Assembly: GCA_003116995.1 (NCBI GenBank)
Contig: BDSL01000034.1
Span: 434,001-498,000, forward strand
Origin: Yamagishiella unicocca
Lineage: Eukaryota; Chlorophyta; Chlorophyceae; Chlamydomonadales; Volvocaceae
Length of the DNA: 64,000 bases
Reading direction: 5' to 3'
Positions 23,122 to 34,523 of this stretch are shown here, piece after piece. The notes below the pieces were generated by a model that was not told where the DNA came from, did no database searches, and saw only the letters and a list, made by a program, of their open reading frames with translations. How positions within the stretch are numbered: the first letter of the stretch is position 1; each line of letters opens with the position of its first letter. The translations under genes were made by a program, and so were the position numbers.

Positions 23122-26100
23122 CTACACCCCAGCCGCCGGCCGCAGGTGCGCGATTTGCCGCACGGCCCCCGCGGGAAGGCCCCAGTCGTACATCGCCAGG
23201 TTTTGCCGTATGCGCGCTTGGTTGGACGAGCGCGGCAGCACTACCAAGCCCTGCTGCAGCGCCCAGCGCAGCGCCACCTGCGCCGCGCTGCGCTCTCCGG
23301 CCTCTAGCCCGATAGCCTGCAGCTGCGGGTGGCCCAGCACCGGGTTGCTCCCGCCGGCCCACTGGGTGCCTAGGGTGCTGTAGGCGGTGAGTATGACTCC
23401 CTCGCTGCGGCAGAGCTGCTGGTGCTCCTCGCTGCGGCCCAGCGGGTCCACGTGCTGCTGCAGCACCGCGGGGCGCACGCGCGCCTTGGCCAGCAGCTGG
23501 GAGAGCTGGCCCGGGGAGAAGTTGCTCACGCCTGTGCGGCGGGGGGGGGGTGGGTGGGAGCGAATGAGGGGAGACCCTTAGGTCGGCAATGCAAAGTAGC
23601 ACCGAGCATGAAAACGGAAATGTCGGGTACTTAAGTTTGGAATCGTATGCTGGAGAATTTGGTTTCGGTACGCAAAGTCGCAGGTTGAGTGTTGTCCCCG
23701 GCGGGGCGGGAAGGAGGGAGGAACGGGGGAGGGAGGGAGGAGGGAGGGAGGACGTACGGCAGCGTCGTGTATGAGTAACGTACATGTGGATCCTGTGGAT
23801 CGCGCGGGCAAGAGGAACGCCCCGCGGCTACCCTGGTTGGAGAGTGGAGTGCGTTCGGCGCGGCCCTTGGGGGTCGAGAAATGGCCTTTGGGATTGAGAA
23901 GTGGCCTTCGCCTCCCAACCCATCAAGTCCCCGCCCGACCATCATACCAGCTCCGCATCTCCAGCCAGTAACACCATTCATGTCTCAGTGGTTCGCCAAT
24001 TTGCTAACCACGCTCCGTCCCGCTACGTACCGATACTCTGCCCCGCCACGCACCTATGGCTCGCGTAAGCCCCGCCTCGTACAGCTCCTCCAGCGCCCGC
24101 CAGCTGTCGAAGAAGTTCCCCTCGGGCACTGCACCGCCGCACAGGTCGCCCCAGCACTCGGCGTAGTGCAGCAGGAACAGGTCCACGTAGGGCGAGCGCA
24201 GGTCTGGGTGGGTACGAGAGGAGGCAACCCGTGATAGAGGGCCAGGCAGGCGGCGTGGCGGCAAGCAAGCTGGGCAAGGCTTCAGGTAAGGGGGAGGCTG
24301 GGTGGCAGCGGCAGCGGACGCGACGCGGTGGGGTTACCAAACGGTAATAAGCAGTGGGTGCAAAGGGAATCGGCGCACACAGGCGGTGTACGCAATCCGT
24401 TGCGCAGGCTGAAACAAAGGCGCCATTCGCCGAAAGAGCCAGGGCCCCAGCGGCGTGCAGCTGCTCCCGCGAGACAGCTCAGGAAGTCCCACGAACCCGG
24501 TCAGCAAGGAGCTTGCCCACCTTTCAGCGTCTCATTGAACTGGCGCAGCGTGGTCTTGTAGCCCAGGTGGCGGGGGTGCAGCTTGGAGGTCACCTGTTCG
24601 TCGGGGCCACAGCAGGCAACGACAGCCGACCGGCGACTCATACATCCGGTGCGGGAACGCCCGAGACGGTTGCGGCCAACGGTTGCGGCCAACGGTTGCG
24701 GCGTCCGCGATGGCATCCAACCGTCCTCGCCGCTGTGAAGCGATTATGTCCTTCAGCGGCTCCACAGGTGCACAAATGATGATTGATACAAATAACATGA
24801 CGCGGCCCCCCTCTCGTAGGCAGGCTTGGGCCACGAGCTAGTCCAAAGCTACAGGCCGCGGTGCTGCCTGCCCTGATGCTGCCGCCTATCCAGGCCCCCA
24901 TTCCCTCACGCCACCCCGGGCCATCCCGGGCCCTCTCGCCTTCCCCTCAGCCATTCCGAGTCCCCGTATCGCAACCGCCCACGTCGCCCCTCCTCCTTAC
25001 TTCCTCCCGACCATACACACTCTCCCGCCCGGCACCCCCGCTCACAAACACGTCCTCCCGCCCGGCACCCCCGCTCACAAACACGTCCTCCCGCCCGGCA
25101 CCCCCGCTCACAAACACGTCCTCCCGCCCAGCAACCCCGCTCACAAACACGTCCTCCCGCCCGGCACCCCCGCTCACAAACACGTCCTCCCGCCGTACGG
25201 CGCCTCCTCGTCCCGCGCCTGCTGCCGCCTCCTGCAGAAACTCCTCCAGCGCCTGTCCCACCAGGTCCTCTCGGTACCACTCGCGGGCCTGCGGTCCGGC
25301 AATTGCCACATTCCCTACATCATTGTCAAGCCATCGGTGCTAGGTCAAGGCTGCGGAAGGCTGTGCCAGCACCGCGCTGGCGCCGCCTGGGGAGGCGACA
25401 TCCTCCCTTGAGCTTCTCACCCGCGTCTCCTTGCCAAGTCCCCGCGTCCCCGCCCCCCCTGGAGCACCTGCGCGCTGTCCAGGTGGCGGAAGCCGGCGTC
25501 CAGCGCCCAGCGCACTGTCTGCCCGGTGGAGGTGCCCAGTCCGGCGCTGCCGTAGCCCACAGTCGGCATCAGCACGCCGTTGTTCAGCCGCACCTGCCAG
25601 CGGGGAGAGCGAGCGAGCAAGCAGCGGACAGCCCACAGGAGGACGGGGTATGGGCAGCAAAGAAACGCGCACAGCGAGCAGGGGCTGAGGAGGATGGGAG
25701 GGTGGGTGGGTGGGTGGGTGGGTAGAGAGGCACGGCAAACGTGACAGGGAGGTTGGGCCTTCGGTGGGTGCGGGCGGGTGGAGTAGCCTTAGAAAGAGGA
25801 GGGAAACTTGGGCACCGTGGCTCCCCCTAGGTCTTCCTCGAATCCCTCTAGGTGAAGCTGCATTGGACTGGACCAGGTAGCCTACCTTTGAAAGCGGGTG
25901 CGGCAGGTTGACGACCACGGGGCAGTCATGGCACGAGACAGGACAGGTGGAGGACATGAAGCCGGGGTTGCGGCTGCACTCGCCCGCCGCTGCCCAGGTG
26001 GCGCACGAGTCCTGCAGGCGGGCAGGGAGGAGTGGTGAAGGCGCAGACAGCAAGTGGTCCTGGCGCCTATAAGCAATGCTTACTAGATGACACCGGCTCA

Positions 26101-28109
26101 CCTGCGTATCGGCACACGCAGCCGGGTCGTCCGGCACCGCCTCGAAGACAGCCACCTGTGGGGTGCCGTCTGCCGCCTCGCCCACCTGCACCCCCAGACG
26201 CGCGGCCGCAACCAGCGCCGCTGCCGCTGCCGCTGCAGGCCCCACGCTATCCTCCGAGGAGCCGCCGCCTGGAACCGCAACAGGGAAGGGGCCGGGGGCG
26301 CGACGACCAGTGGGCCCGCATCGGTTAGCCGCCCACACGGCCCTGGATCTTGTGAATGGCACCACATGCCGCGCGCGTTGGCAACACGAGGCAACACTTG
26401 GGTATGGTTCCCGACTGGTAGGGCTGCTGCAACGGCCAGCTGGGAGGTTGATGTCAGGTCGAGGGTTGGGCCGAACAAACGACTGACAAAACACCCACCT
26501 GACGCCTCGCCCTGTTCCGCCCCGGCCCCTGCTGAGGCTGCGGAGCCACACAAGCCGCAGCTCCGCCTGCAAGCCGCCGCCACCCACCACCAGCTCTTCA
26601 GGTCCGCCGCCGCGCGCTCGCAGATCCGTGGGTCGCGATGAGCCCACCAGGCGCACATGTCGGCGGCGTCGAAGCAGCTGTCTTCACCGCCGCCGCTGGA
26701 TTCAGCACCAGAGCCCGGCTCGGGATCCACCTCGGGCCGAAGGCACGCGCCGCAGGTGGCCTACGCCAGGACGGAGCGATTCGCATAAGTAAGGCCCAAC
26801 ATATGCCATTTTCAAGTCGCCGTAACGGAGTTCCGTACGCCACGCGGCCCCCAATGCCATCAGTGGGGCATACCGCAGACGAGTAGCATAGCCGACCATA
26901 CGTGCTGCTAGTGGTTGCTACTACCGCCCATGGACCCTCCTTCTCCTCCGCCCCTCCCCACCCTCTCCTCATGACGCCCACCTTGCAGGAGCCCACCACA
27001 GCCAGCGGGCTGGACCCGCACTCCGGCTGCCCCCCACCCGCCGTCGCAGCCGCCAGTTCCGAGCAGCCTGCCCCCGCCTCGTCTGTGCAGCGGGGGGGGC
27101 CCGGCAGCCGCACCACCACCAGCTGCTGGCGGGTCAGGTTCATGGAGGTGCGCAAAGCCAGCTCCAGGGAGGGACACACGTCGCACGCCGCCTGCGGCGC
27201 CACGGGGGCGGGGAGGATGGGTTGGTGTTGATGTCGGGGCGGGGGGGGGGGCTGCGGTTCTGGACGCGGAGGCGAACTCCCGGTGTTCGTGCGGTGTCGG
27301 TTTCGGTCGATATTAACGTTGGTGCTTTGCTTGGTGGTGGTGATGGTGGCGGCGGAGGCCATATGGGTCCCGTACGGCGTGCATCGTGATCGTGTTTCAC
27401 GGTCGGGCCGTACAGTTCTGCGTAGCCCCCGGACGTGCGGTATCGTGCGCTGCCAGGGCACGGACACCCAACACCGGCAGCGCTCCAGATGGCCCGCGAC
27501 GGTGGCGGCACCTCCATTGCCGTACAGCAGGGGCCTGACTTCCGCAATGCCGTATAGCGGGCGTGTGAGTTGTCAAGGCCTTCTAGGCCCCAGAGAAGGC
27601 GCCAAGCCCGGACGCACCATGCATGTGTGGAATCCTTGCAACAGGTGCGTGCTGCACTTGCCGGCGTGGCGCCTGTGGGTGCGGGCGAGGTAGGCTCAGA
27701 CAGGGCACAATTGCGCCCTTGCTTCATAACATGTAATGGGAGGCCGCCGGTTACGGAGGTCGCGCGGGTGAGGGTTGCAGGCCAAGAGGCAGGGGCAGGG
27801 CAGGGCTTACTGCTTCTGGCAATCGGGGGCCAGGTCCGCGCAGCGCAGGGTAACAATCAGCGGGGCCATGTGGTCGACGCTTAAAGCTTTGGTCGCCGTT
27901 AACTGCTTGCGCGACTGAAGCCTTTCGGGTGCGCTGCGGTCATAGGCCCCGCGGTGGGCTGTGGGTGTTGCACTACTGCCAGAAGAACCCCCAAGTTTTC
28001 CTGGCCAAACGTAAATAATGTTCACAATAGCAACTAGCGCTAATGCGGATATGAAGCACGAGCGTGCTAGCGTCCGCCCAGTCCTGTACAACGACCTGTC
28101 TCGACGCAT
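23122..28109 (-). CDS. Type II membrane ShK-domain aldo/keto reductase
   Basis: Eleven minus-strand exons keep phase: 28109-27811, 27672-27618, 27191-26982, 26760-26499, 26268-26102, 26011-25886, 25593-25468, 25288-25178, 24593-24521, 24203-24054 and 23531-23122, about 662 residues. The N-terminus is basic, followed by the anchor CFISALALVAIVNIIYVW. Two ShK-type modules follow: DMCAWWAHRDPRIC…CRRSCGLC and DSCATWAAAGEC…CPVSCHDC. The reductase begins VRLNNGVLMPTVGYGSAG, with HLDSAQ, VTSKLHP, VDLFLLHYAE, GVSNFSPGQL and VLPRSSNQARI in family order. The Asp, Lys and His of the catalytic tetrad are visible; the usual Tyr five residues after the Asp is displaced (…AREWYRED…). The domain order implies an enzyme in the ER/Golgi lumen using NAD(P)H on a carbonyl substrate, which cannot be named. 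Exon 2 (55 bases) is supported mainly by phase. Confidence 0.85.
25029..25195 (-). repeat. 33-bp minisatellite containing a repeated 5' splice site
   Basis: Five copies of a 33-bp unit run along the end of exon 8 (25288-25178) and the start of its intron. On the coding strand each contains CGGGAGGACGTGTTT followed by a GTGAGC donor. The unit is a multiple of three and open in the exon frame, encoding VSGGAGREDVF (11 residues; one copy VSGVAGREDVF). Using any of the five donors therefore keeps frame and adds 0, 11, 22, 33 or 44 residues just before VTSKLHP. Confidence 0.9.
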
Positions 28110-28394
28110 TCTGCTGTTGGGGAGAAAGACCTAGGCCAAGGTTGCTCCTCTGTCTACATTTAATGTTATGGCAAATTTCCTACGAGTTTGCGCGTTTACG
28201 CGTTTAAGCGGTAACCGAAGTCCCCACCGACCGTAGATCGCTTTAGGCGCAGAAGAAGAAGTTGTTCTATACACTTGCATTCTTCATACACGCAAATACC
28301 GAATAAAGCAATTCCATAAATTATAGCATTTCCGTCGGCACATAGGAATATGGACTTGAAATAAAGCAGCATGCAGACGAACCCTGGCGCCTAG
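28110..28394. promoter_or_regulatory. Compact bidirectional promoter region
   Basis: Only about 285 bases separate the ATG of the ShK-reductase (minus) from that of the WDR44-like gene (plus). The sequence is A/T-richer than its surroundings, includes GCGTTTACGCGTTTAAGCGG near 28,190-28,210, and has no open frame of note. Two divergent transcripts must start here; no named element is claimed. Confidence 0.6.
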
Positions 28395-31300
28395 ATGGAA
28401 GAGTCCATAAACTATGAACATGGCCAAGGCGTTGCCTCACACAGCACGACGGTTAGCGCAAGCGGGGCCCTTCCTGAAGGTTTTCAGGAAGCTGGACCTC
28501 CCCCGCCGAGACTGCCGATGCGCATAAAGAACCTGGACACGGGGGAGGAGTATGACCTGGAGGATTATGAATCGAGCGCGCCATCCCAGACAGGTCTTCA
28601 CGGGCCTGGCGATGCCAACCCGCCCGGCACCCTTGACGACGAGGTGGGCTCCTGCGCACTACCTCGCCCCCGCGACACATCCTGCGCCACGCGACCTTCT
28701 CCGCTTGGGGAACATCAAACTCCCCATACCTTCAGCTTGTAAATAGTTTCTCCTTTGTCGTTTTACCGCTGCTGCCCTCGAGCCAGCGTCCCGTTAGTCA
28801 TCGCGGGGGGCCATGAGGGGGGTTCCATCCCCCGCGAAGGCGCGACCCGCTGACGTCACCGCCACCCCGAACTGCCGCCACGTCCGCCTGCGCACGCAGG
28901 AGCTGCAGCTAAAGGCCGTGAGCGGCAAGAAGAAGGCCTGGCTGAAGGGCACCAAGAAGCTCAAAAGCTGGTGCGGAGTTGTGTAGGGTTTTTCAGCAGC
29001 TGTCAGGAATGGAATCCGCGAATAGGTTAGGGAAGGGCCGGGCATGTGGTGGATTGGAGTGTCTATTGGCGTGTGGGCGGCAGCGGGCGTGTACGGCAGG
29101 CGCAAACATTTCGAGGGAGAACATGTTCGGTCACAAGGGGCCGCGTACAGCAGTTTCAGTTTCGCTGGTGGCTTACAAAGAATCTTTTTACCCCGTCGCC
29201 AACCTCCCTGGAGCGTGTCCCTCCCCTGCCCCGACCAAGTGACGCCTCCTCGCTCGCCCCATCCCCCCGACGGCTCTGCCTCCCCCCCCTTTTTCGGTAC
29301 AGGGCCAAGAACACGTACACTAATGTCCGCGATAAGATTGAGGAGCGCATTGAAAAACAGCAGCAGCAGCGGCAGCAGCAACAGCAGCAACAGCACCAGC
29401 AGCAACCGCAGGGAAGCGCCAATGGCGGCAGCTTCGGCGGTTGGGCCGCCGGCGACGCGGCGGCGGTGGAAGTGCCCGAGGGGCCCTCGCGTAGCGCCGC
29501 TGGCATGGGGGCACCATCGGAGGAATACACACGCGTCTCGGTGCCTGCGGAGGGCCTGACCTCGGTAAGCTCCTCCTCGGCTCTGGGCATGGGCTTTATG
29601 GCGTGTGCTAGGTTCGGGCTGATGGGCCGATGGGCTGGCGAGGTGATGGTTTGGGGTGGTGGAGGTAGTGGTGGCATGGCCTGTCCTACACTCAAAACAA
29701 TGACCCTGCTGGGCGGAGATGGGTGGCGAGGTAGCGCTTGTTCGCTCCAGGGCATCCGCAAAGGAGGCTACGCCGCGAGCGCGCACAAGCAGGCAGGGAT
29801 TGGCCGAAATGGCGGGCAGGGCCTGCACCACCAGCCTTTGCTGCCGTCTCGATCGAACCACCGCCTCCACCAGCCTTCCCCTCGCCTGCTCCTGAGCGCA
29901 CCCTGAATCGCCCCCCTGGAGCCTTCGCACCCTTTCCTCCTGTCTTGTCTGTTCCCTCCCACAACTCCTTTCATTGCCCCTCCATCCCGCTCCTGCTGGA
30001 TGCTAGGATGCTTCCTGGACGGGTGGTGCGGGCGGCGGCGGCGGGCAGCTGCGCACCTCAAGCCACGACGCCTCCTCGCCCTCCTCATCCACGGTCTCGG
30101 CCATGCCCGGCAGGAGCACCTGGACTGGATCGGGGAGCGCGGCGGCGACGACGAGGAACCCGGTGGTGGTGGCAGCCGGGGGCTCCGGAACCACCACCGA
30201 CCCGTTCGGGCCCCGCCGCGACCCACCAGGCCTCCCGGCGCCGCCGCTGGCGCCGCCGGTGGCTGCGGAGGGGCTGGCGCTCCGCGGGTCGGCGGGTGCT
30301 AAAGCGGGCGGCGGCGGCCCCGTCGTGCCGCCGCTTCTCCCGCCCCGTGGCGCTGCAGCCGCAGCTCCCCCCTCGGCAGCAGCCAGCAGCAGCGCGGGGT
30401 TTGCGGCGGCGGCGCCGTCTGCGGGGCTCTCAGCGCAGCAGCCGGGACCCATCCCGCTGGCTGCGAGCGGGGCGCACCAGCAGTCGGCGGAGCTGCGCAT
30501 CCCGCTGCTGGAGGAGGACCAGGCGGGGCCGTCCAGCCGGGCAGTGCCGGTGAGCTGAGCTGAGCTGGCACGGGCGGGGATAGGCTGGGTTGGCATAGAG
30601 ATGGGCTGCGGCCCGGCATGGGGTTGCTGTGGGTTGTGCGTTGCAAGTTCCGCACGCACAGGTGCGGAGGCGTCCGTTACAGCCGGGGGCTCCATGGACG
30701 GTTGGAAGTTGACGTGGGGGGTTTGATAAGAGGATCCGCGAATCCACGAAGTTGACGTGGGGGGGGGAAGGGCATGCGCTGCCGATGGGCTCGCTGTGGA
30801 AGAAGTTATTGCGTAGGGCTGGGATGGCTGGGTTTCGCCTCTGACAAGCTTTGGCTGCACCCAGTCTCACCCGGGCGGTATGGGAAGATGAATTTTCAAG
30901 GTGGCACCGCCCTGCCCAACTTTTTGCGTTATACATCCGTGCGCTCGGCGCCACCCCCGCAAACCAGGGGTCTGCCCGAACCCACGCGCGCTGACGAACA
31001 CCCAGCCGCTGCCGGTCCGCCGCCTCCCCTGCCCACGCCCGCCGCTCTCTGCCTTCATGGCTGTCTCCGCAGACGTCCAAGTCCTGGCTCAATCAGTCCG
31101 CCCGGGTGGTGGGCGGCAGGCGCGCAGCCGGCCGGCAGCTGCAGCAGGTGCTGATATGGGTTGGGATGGTGTGGGATAGGGGGCGAGCCTCAGGAGCGGG
31201 TGGCTGCGTGGTCCGACACACGGGAGAGGAAAACGCACCGCAGGAAGTTTGGGGCTGGTGTTGGCGCGAGGCATCCTACGGCTCCCACGGTTGCGTGGCA

Positions 31301-34300
31301 CGACCGAATGGGGCTGGCGTAGATTACATGGCAGCAACCTTTGTGTCATGTGTAGGCTAAGCAGCAAGCCGTACCTGGGCCGATCCGCCGTCTGTCCATC
31401 GCGGCCCTGCCGCCGGTGTTGTTTTGCGTGGCGGGTGCTTGAGCCAACACCAGCTACTGGTAATTTGTCCCGTCGTCCCAACTTCCAAACCGCCCAGGTC
31501 CGCATGGTACAGGAGCTGCTCGGCCACGACGGCGTGGTGTGGGCTATGAGGTTCAGCGCGGACGCCCGGCTGCTGGCGACGGCGGGTCGGGACGGAGTGC
31601 TGAGGGTGTGGAGCGTGTACTGGTACTCCTCGGGCAGGTGGGGCCGTATTCGGGGCGGGGGAGGGGGCGGTGATGCCCGGGCGATCGGTTGGTTGGTCAA
31701 TGGCTGGTTGGTCGGTTTGGTCTGCTGGTTGGTTGGCAATTTGGTCAGCTTCCCCCCTCCCGCTGCCCCCTCCCCTGACCCGTGCACTCACCCCCCAGGT
31801 CCAAGCTCATCTCCGTCGCCCGCGACACCGGGCCCTCCTCCTCCTCCGTCCCCTCCTCGCTCCATCCGCCCCCCGCCGCCGCCGCTCCCCCTCTCCCCCC
31901 CTCCGTGGCCTCCACCTCCGCGCCCCCCTCCGCCCTCGTCCCCCGCCCGCCTCTCCTCTCCGAGAGCCCGCTGCTTTCCCTCCCTGGACACCGAGGCGAC
32001 GTGCTGGACCTGTCCTGGTCTCAGTGCCGCCTGCTGCTGACTGCCTCAGCCGACCAGACGGCGCGGTTGTGGCACATCGACGTGGGCGTGGCGGGAGTCG
32101 CGGGCAGCGGCGTGGAGGCTGGTGGGGGCGGGGGCCCCGGCGGCTGTCCCTCCGCGGAGTGCCTCAGGTCCTTTGTACACCCCGACTTCGTCACCAGCTG
32201 CTGCTTTCACCCAACGGACCCGCGCCGAATAGTGACCGGTTGCGCGGACGGCAAGGTACGTGGGCGCCCCGAGGCCGGGTGTGGTGAGGCCTGGTGTCGT
32301 GAGGTGAGGTGAGGCAGGTGTTACCCTTTTGTGGGAAGGGAGCAGCTTGGCTAGGACCTAGCCCGCGCCAACTTTCGTCCACACCCGTATCCAAGCGCCT
32401 TGCACAGCTGCCACCTCTCATCACCGCCACGGCTCTATGCCCCTACCCTTTCCCCGTGCCCGCGCCGCCCCTCTGTGACACCCGCCCGCCCGCCTCCGCC
32501 CCCCCTCCCTTAATCGCTCCGAAACATAGATCCGCATCTGGAGCGTTCCCGACGCCTCCGTGCTGGCCACCGCCACCGTGCAGCAGGACCTGGTTACCCG
32601 GGTGCTTTTCTCCGCGGACGGCTCCCGCGTGGTGGCGGGCACGCTGCGGGGCAAGGCGCGCCACTACGAGTTCACGGGCACAGCGCTGGACTACCTCACG
32701 CAGCTGGACGTGAAGAACCCGCACGGCTCGGGGCGCAAGGTCACAGGGCTGGTACAAGTACCGTACACGTACGGCAATGACCAACTATACGTGATAACAA
32801 GCGCGGACAGCCGGATACGGCTGTACGTGGGGTATTCGCAGGTGAGGCGGGCGGCGCCTTCGGAGGGGCTAGTGGGCGGGTGGCTAGAACGGCTAGACGG
32901 GTGGGGGGTTAGGAGAGCGGGGGGTTAGGCGAGTGGTTAGGAAAGGACACGGCCTTTGAAGTGGTGGGCGGTCCTCCGGAGTCGATGACGGGCCAATTAC
33001 GGAGTCTGGGCCAGTTGTACTTCGTGATTGCTGCCGCGTGATGCCGCTGCTGGTAGCTGCCCGGTGGTGCGGCAGCACCACTGGGCCACCTGCGGGCCAC
33101 TCCATTTGGAGCTGCGGGTCATTGAGCCCCAACGGTACGGCTTGTGCCCTCCTACTTCCGTCAGCCCTCGCCTTCCTGGTCTTTATCGGACACCGCCCCA
33201 AACCCCATCTCCCCGTTGCCTCCAGGAGCGGAAATTCAAGGGTCACCGCCACAGCAACACACAGGTGCGCCTTCTTTCCCCTCTTCCTCCCCCGGGAAGA
33301 GTGGGAAGAGGGGCGGGGATTGAGGCGCGCAGGCAAGGAGGGAGACAGGAAAAAAGGGACAGCGGGCGCCCACAAACTATGTAGCCGCCGTAAAAGATGG
33401 AGGGGGGCAACGAGGGAGTCCTCAGCGGGATTTACGGAGCAAGAAAGCGAGGATCTGGGGCCCAAACGCGTCACAAATATTGTCCTAATCGAACACCAGT
33501 CCCGCGCGGCCACCCCTTTCGGCCCGAGACCTGTTGCCGTCCGGTGACATGCGGCACCCTTAGGTCTCAAGTGTACCTTTCGCACAAACCAAGCTCCACC
33601 ATACAAGCCAGCTAGTGATACCGTCGCATGAGGCCACTCCGCCTGCAATTCCCAACCCATCCCTCTCCAGATCGCAGCCTCGCTGTCCCCCAGCTGCCGC
33701 TACTTGGTGTGCGGCTCGGACGACGGATGGGTCTACGTGTGGGAGACGGGCTTGCCGCCGCCACCGGGACCTCCGGGCCCAGGCCACCCCGCGGGGGCCA
33801 GCTCAGGTGGTGTGGCGGCAACGGCAGCAGCGGCGGGTGCTGGCGGTGCCGCCGGGCCGGGCCGCAGCAAGGGCGGCGCAAAGATCGGCGGCAGTGGCGG
33901 CAAGGTCAAGGAGGGCACGTACGAGGCATTCCAGACACCGGAGCAGACCACTACCGTTGCACTTTTCGCGCCCAACATTTGCAGGTGTGGTGCTGCGGGT
34001 TCGGGGTGTGGGTTTAAGGTGCCGCATGTGGTCGTTTCGGGGCGCTATGTGGGCGGTAGCCTTGTAGACATCGTGAGGCCGGGAGGGTGTGGAGGGAGTA
34101 AGTGGTGTTCAGTGAGCGTGGAGGAATTGGGGGTGTCCGGGGGCGGTGGAGGCCGGCCTGGAGTTGTGCTGTAAGCTGATGGAGGCATAGCCGGGGCAGC
34201 AGCTTTGAGCATAGCAGAACCTGGCCCCCCTGGCTATTTTCCTCTCTCATGTTGCCCCAAAAACAGCTAAACCGCAGCTGGCGGGCATGTGTGCCGCAGG

Positions 34301-34523
34301 CCTTCTCCTAATTAATGGACTGTCGTATTACCCTTCCCACTGGTTCCCCAGGCTTGGGCGAGGGCTTCCACAACAGGTGGGCACGGTGGTGGGCAGCAGC
34401 AGTGGCGCAATGGGCACAGCAGCAAGCAGCGCAGCATCACCACTCCTGGGCGCACTATTTGTGGTGGCGGGCTTCAGCGGGAGAATCTACGTGTATGAAA
34501 ACTTGCCAGCGCATGGAGCTTAG
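28395..34523 (+). CDS. WDR44-like WD40-repeat protein
   Basis: Eleven exons join in phase: 28395-28643, 28900-28970, 29303-29564, 30049-30549, 31073-31147, 31498-31637, 31799-32255, 32530-32841, 33226-33264, 33671-33984 and 34352-34523, for 863 residues. The N-terminus has RIKNLDTGEEYDLED and then the basic GKKKAWLKGTKKLKS, matching the order in plant WDR44-like proteins. Poly-Gln (29355-29410) and Ala/Pro/Gly inserts follow. WD repeats: GHDGVVWAMRFSADARLLA…LRVWSV; GHRGDVLDLSWSQCRLLLTAS…ARLWHI; HPDFVTSCCFHPTDPRRIVTG…IRIWSV; LVTRVLFSADGSRVVAGT; ITSADSRIRLY; YLVCGSDDGWVYVWE; and the closing VVAGFSGRIYVYENLP. Animal WDR44 binds Rab11 in endosome recycling; a trafficking role here is inference. 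Low-complexity inserts (for example 33,770-33,900) lie between repeats. Confidence 0.9.
30705..30764 (-). mobile_element. Short insertion, family B, with 17-bp target-site duplication
   Basis: A 26-bp core (30722-30747), TTTGATAAGAGGATCCGCGA then ATCCAC, is flanked by the identical 17-mer GAAGTTGACGTGGGGGG at 30705-30721 and 30748-30764. It lies in an intron of the WDR44-like gene. This is the clearest family B target duplication. Confidence 0.85.

Noticed and set aside
26598..27467. A 289-codon minus-strand frame across several reductase exons
   Set aside because: It is out of phase with the ShK cysteine frame and crosses intron sequence; the spliced model explains all recognised motifs.
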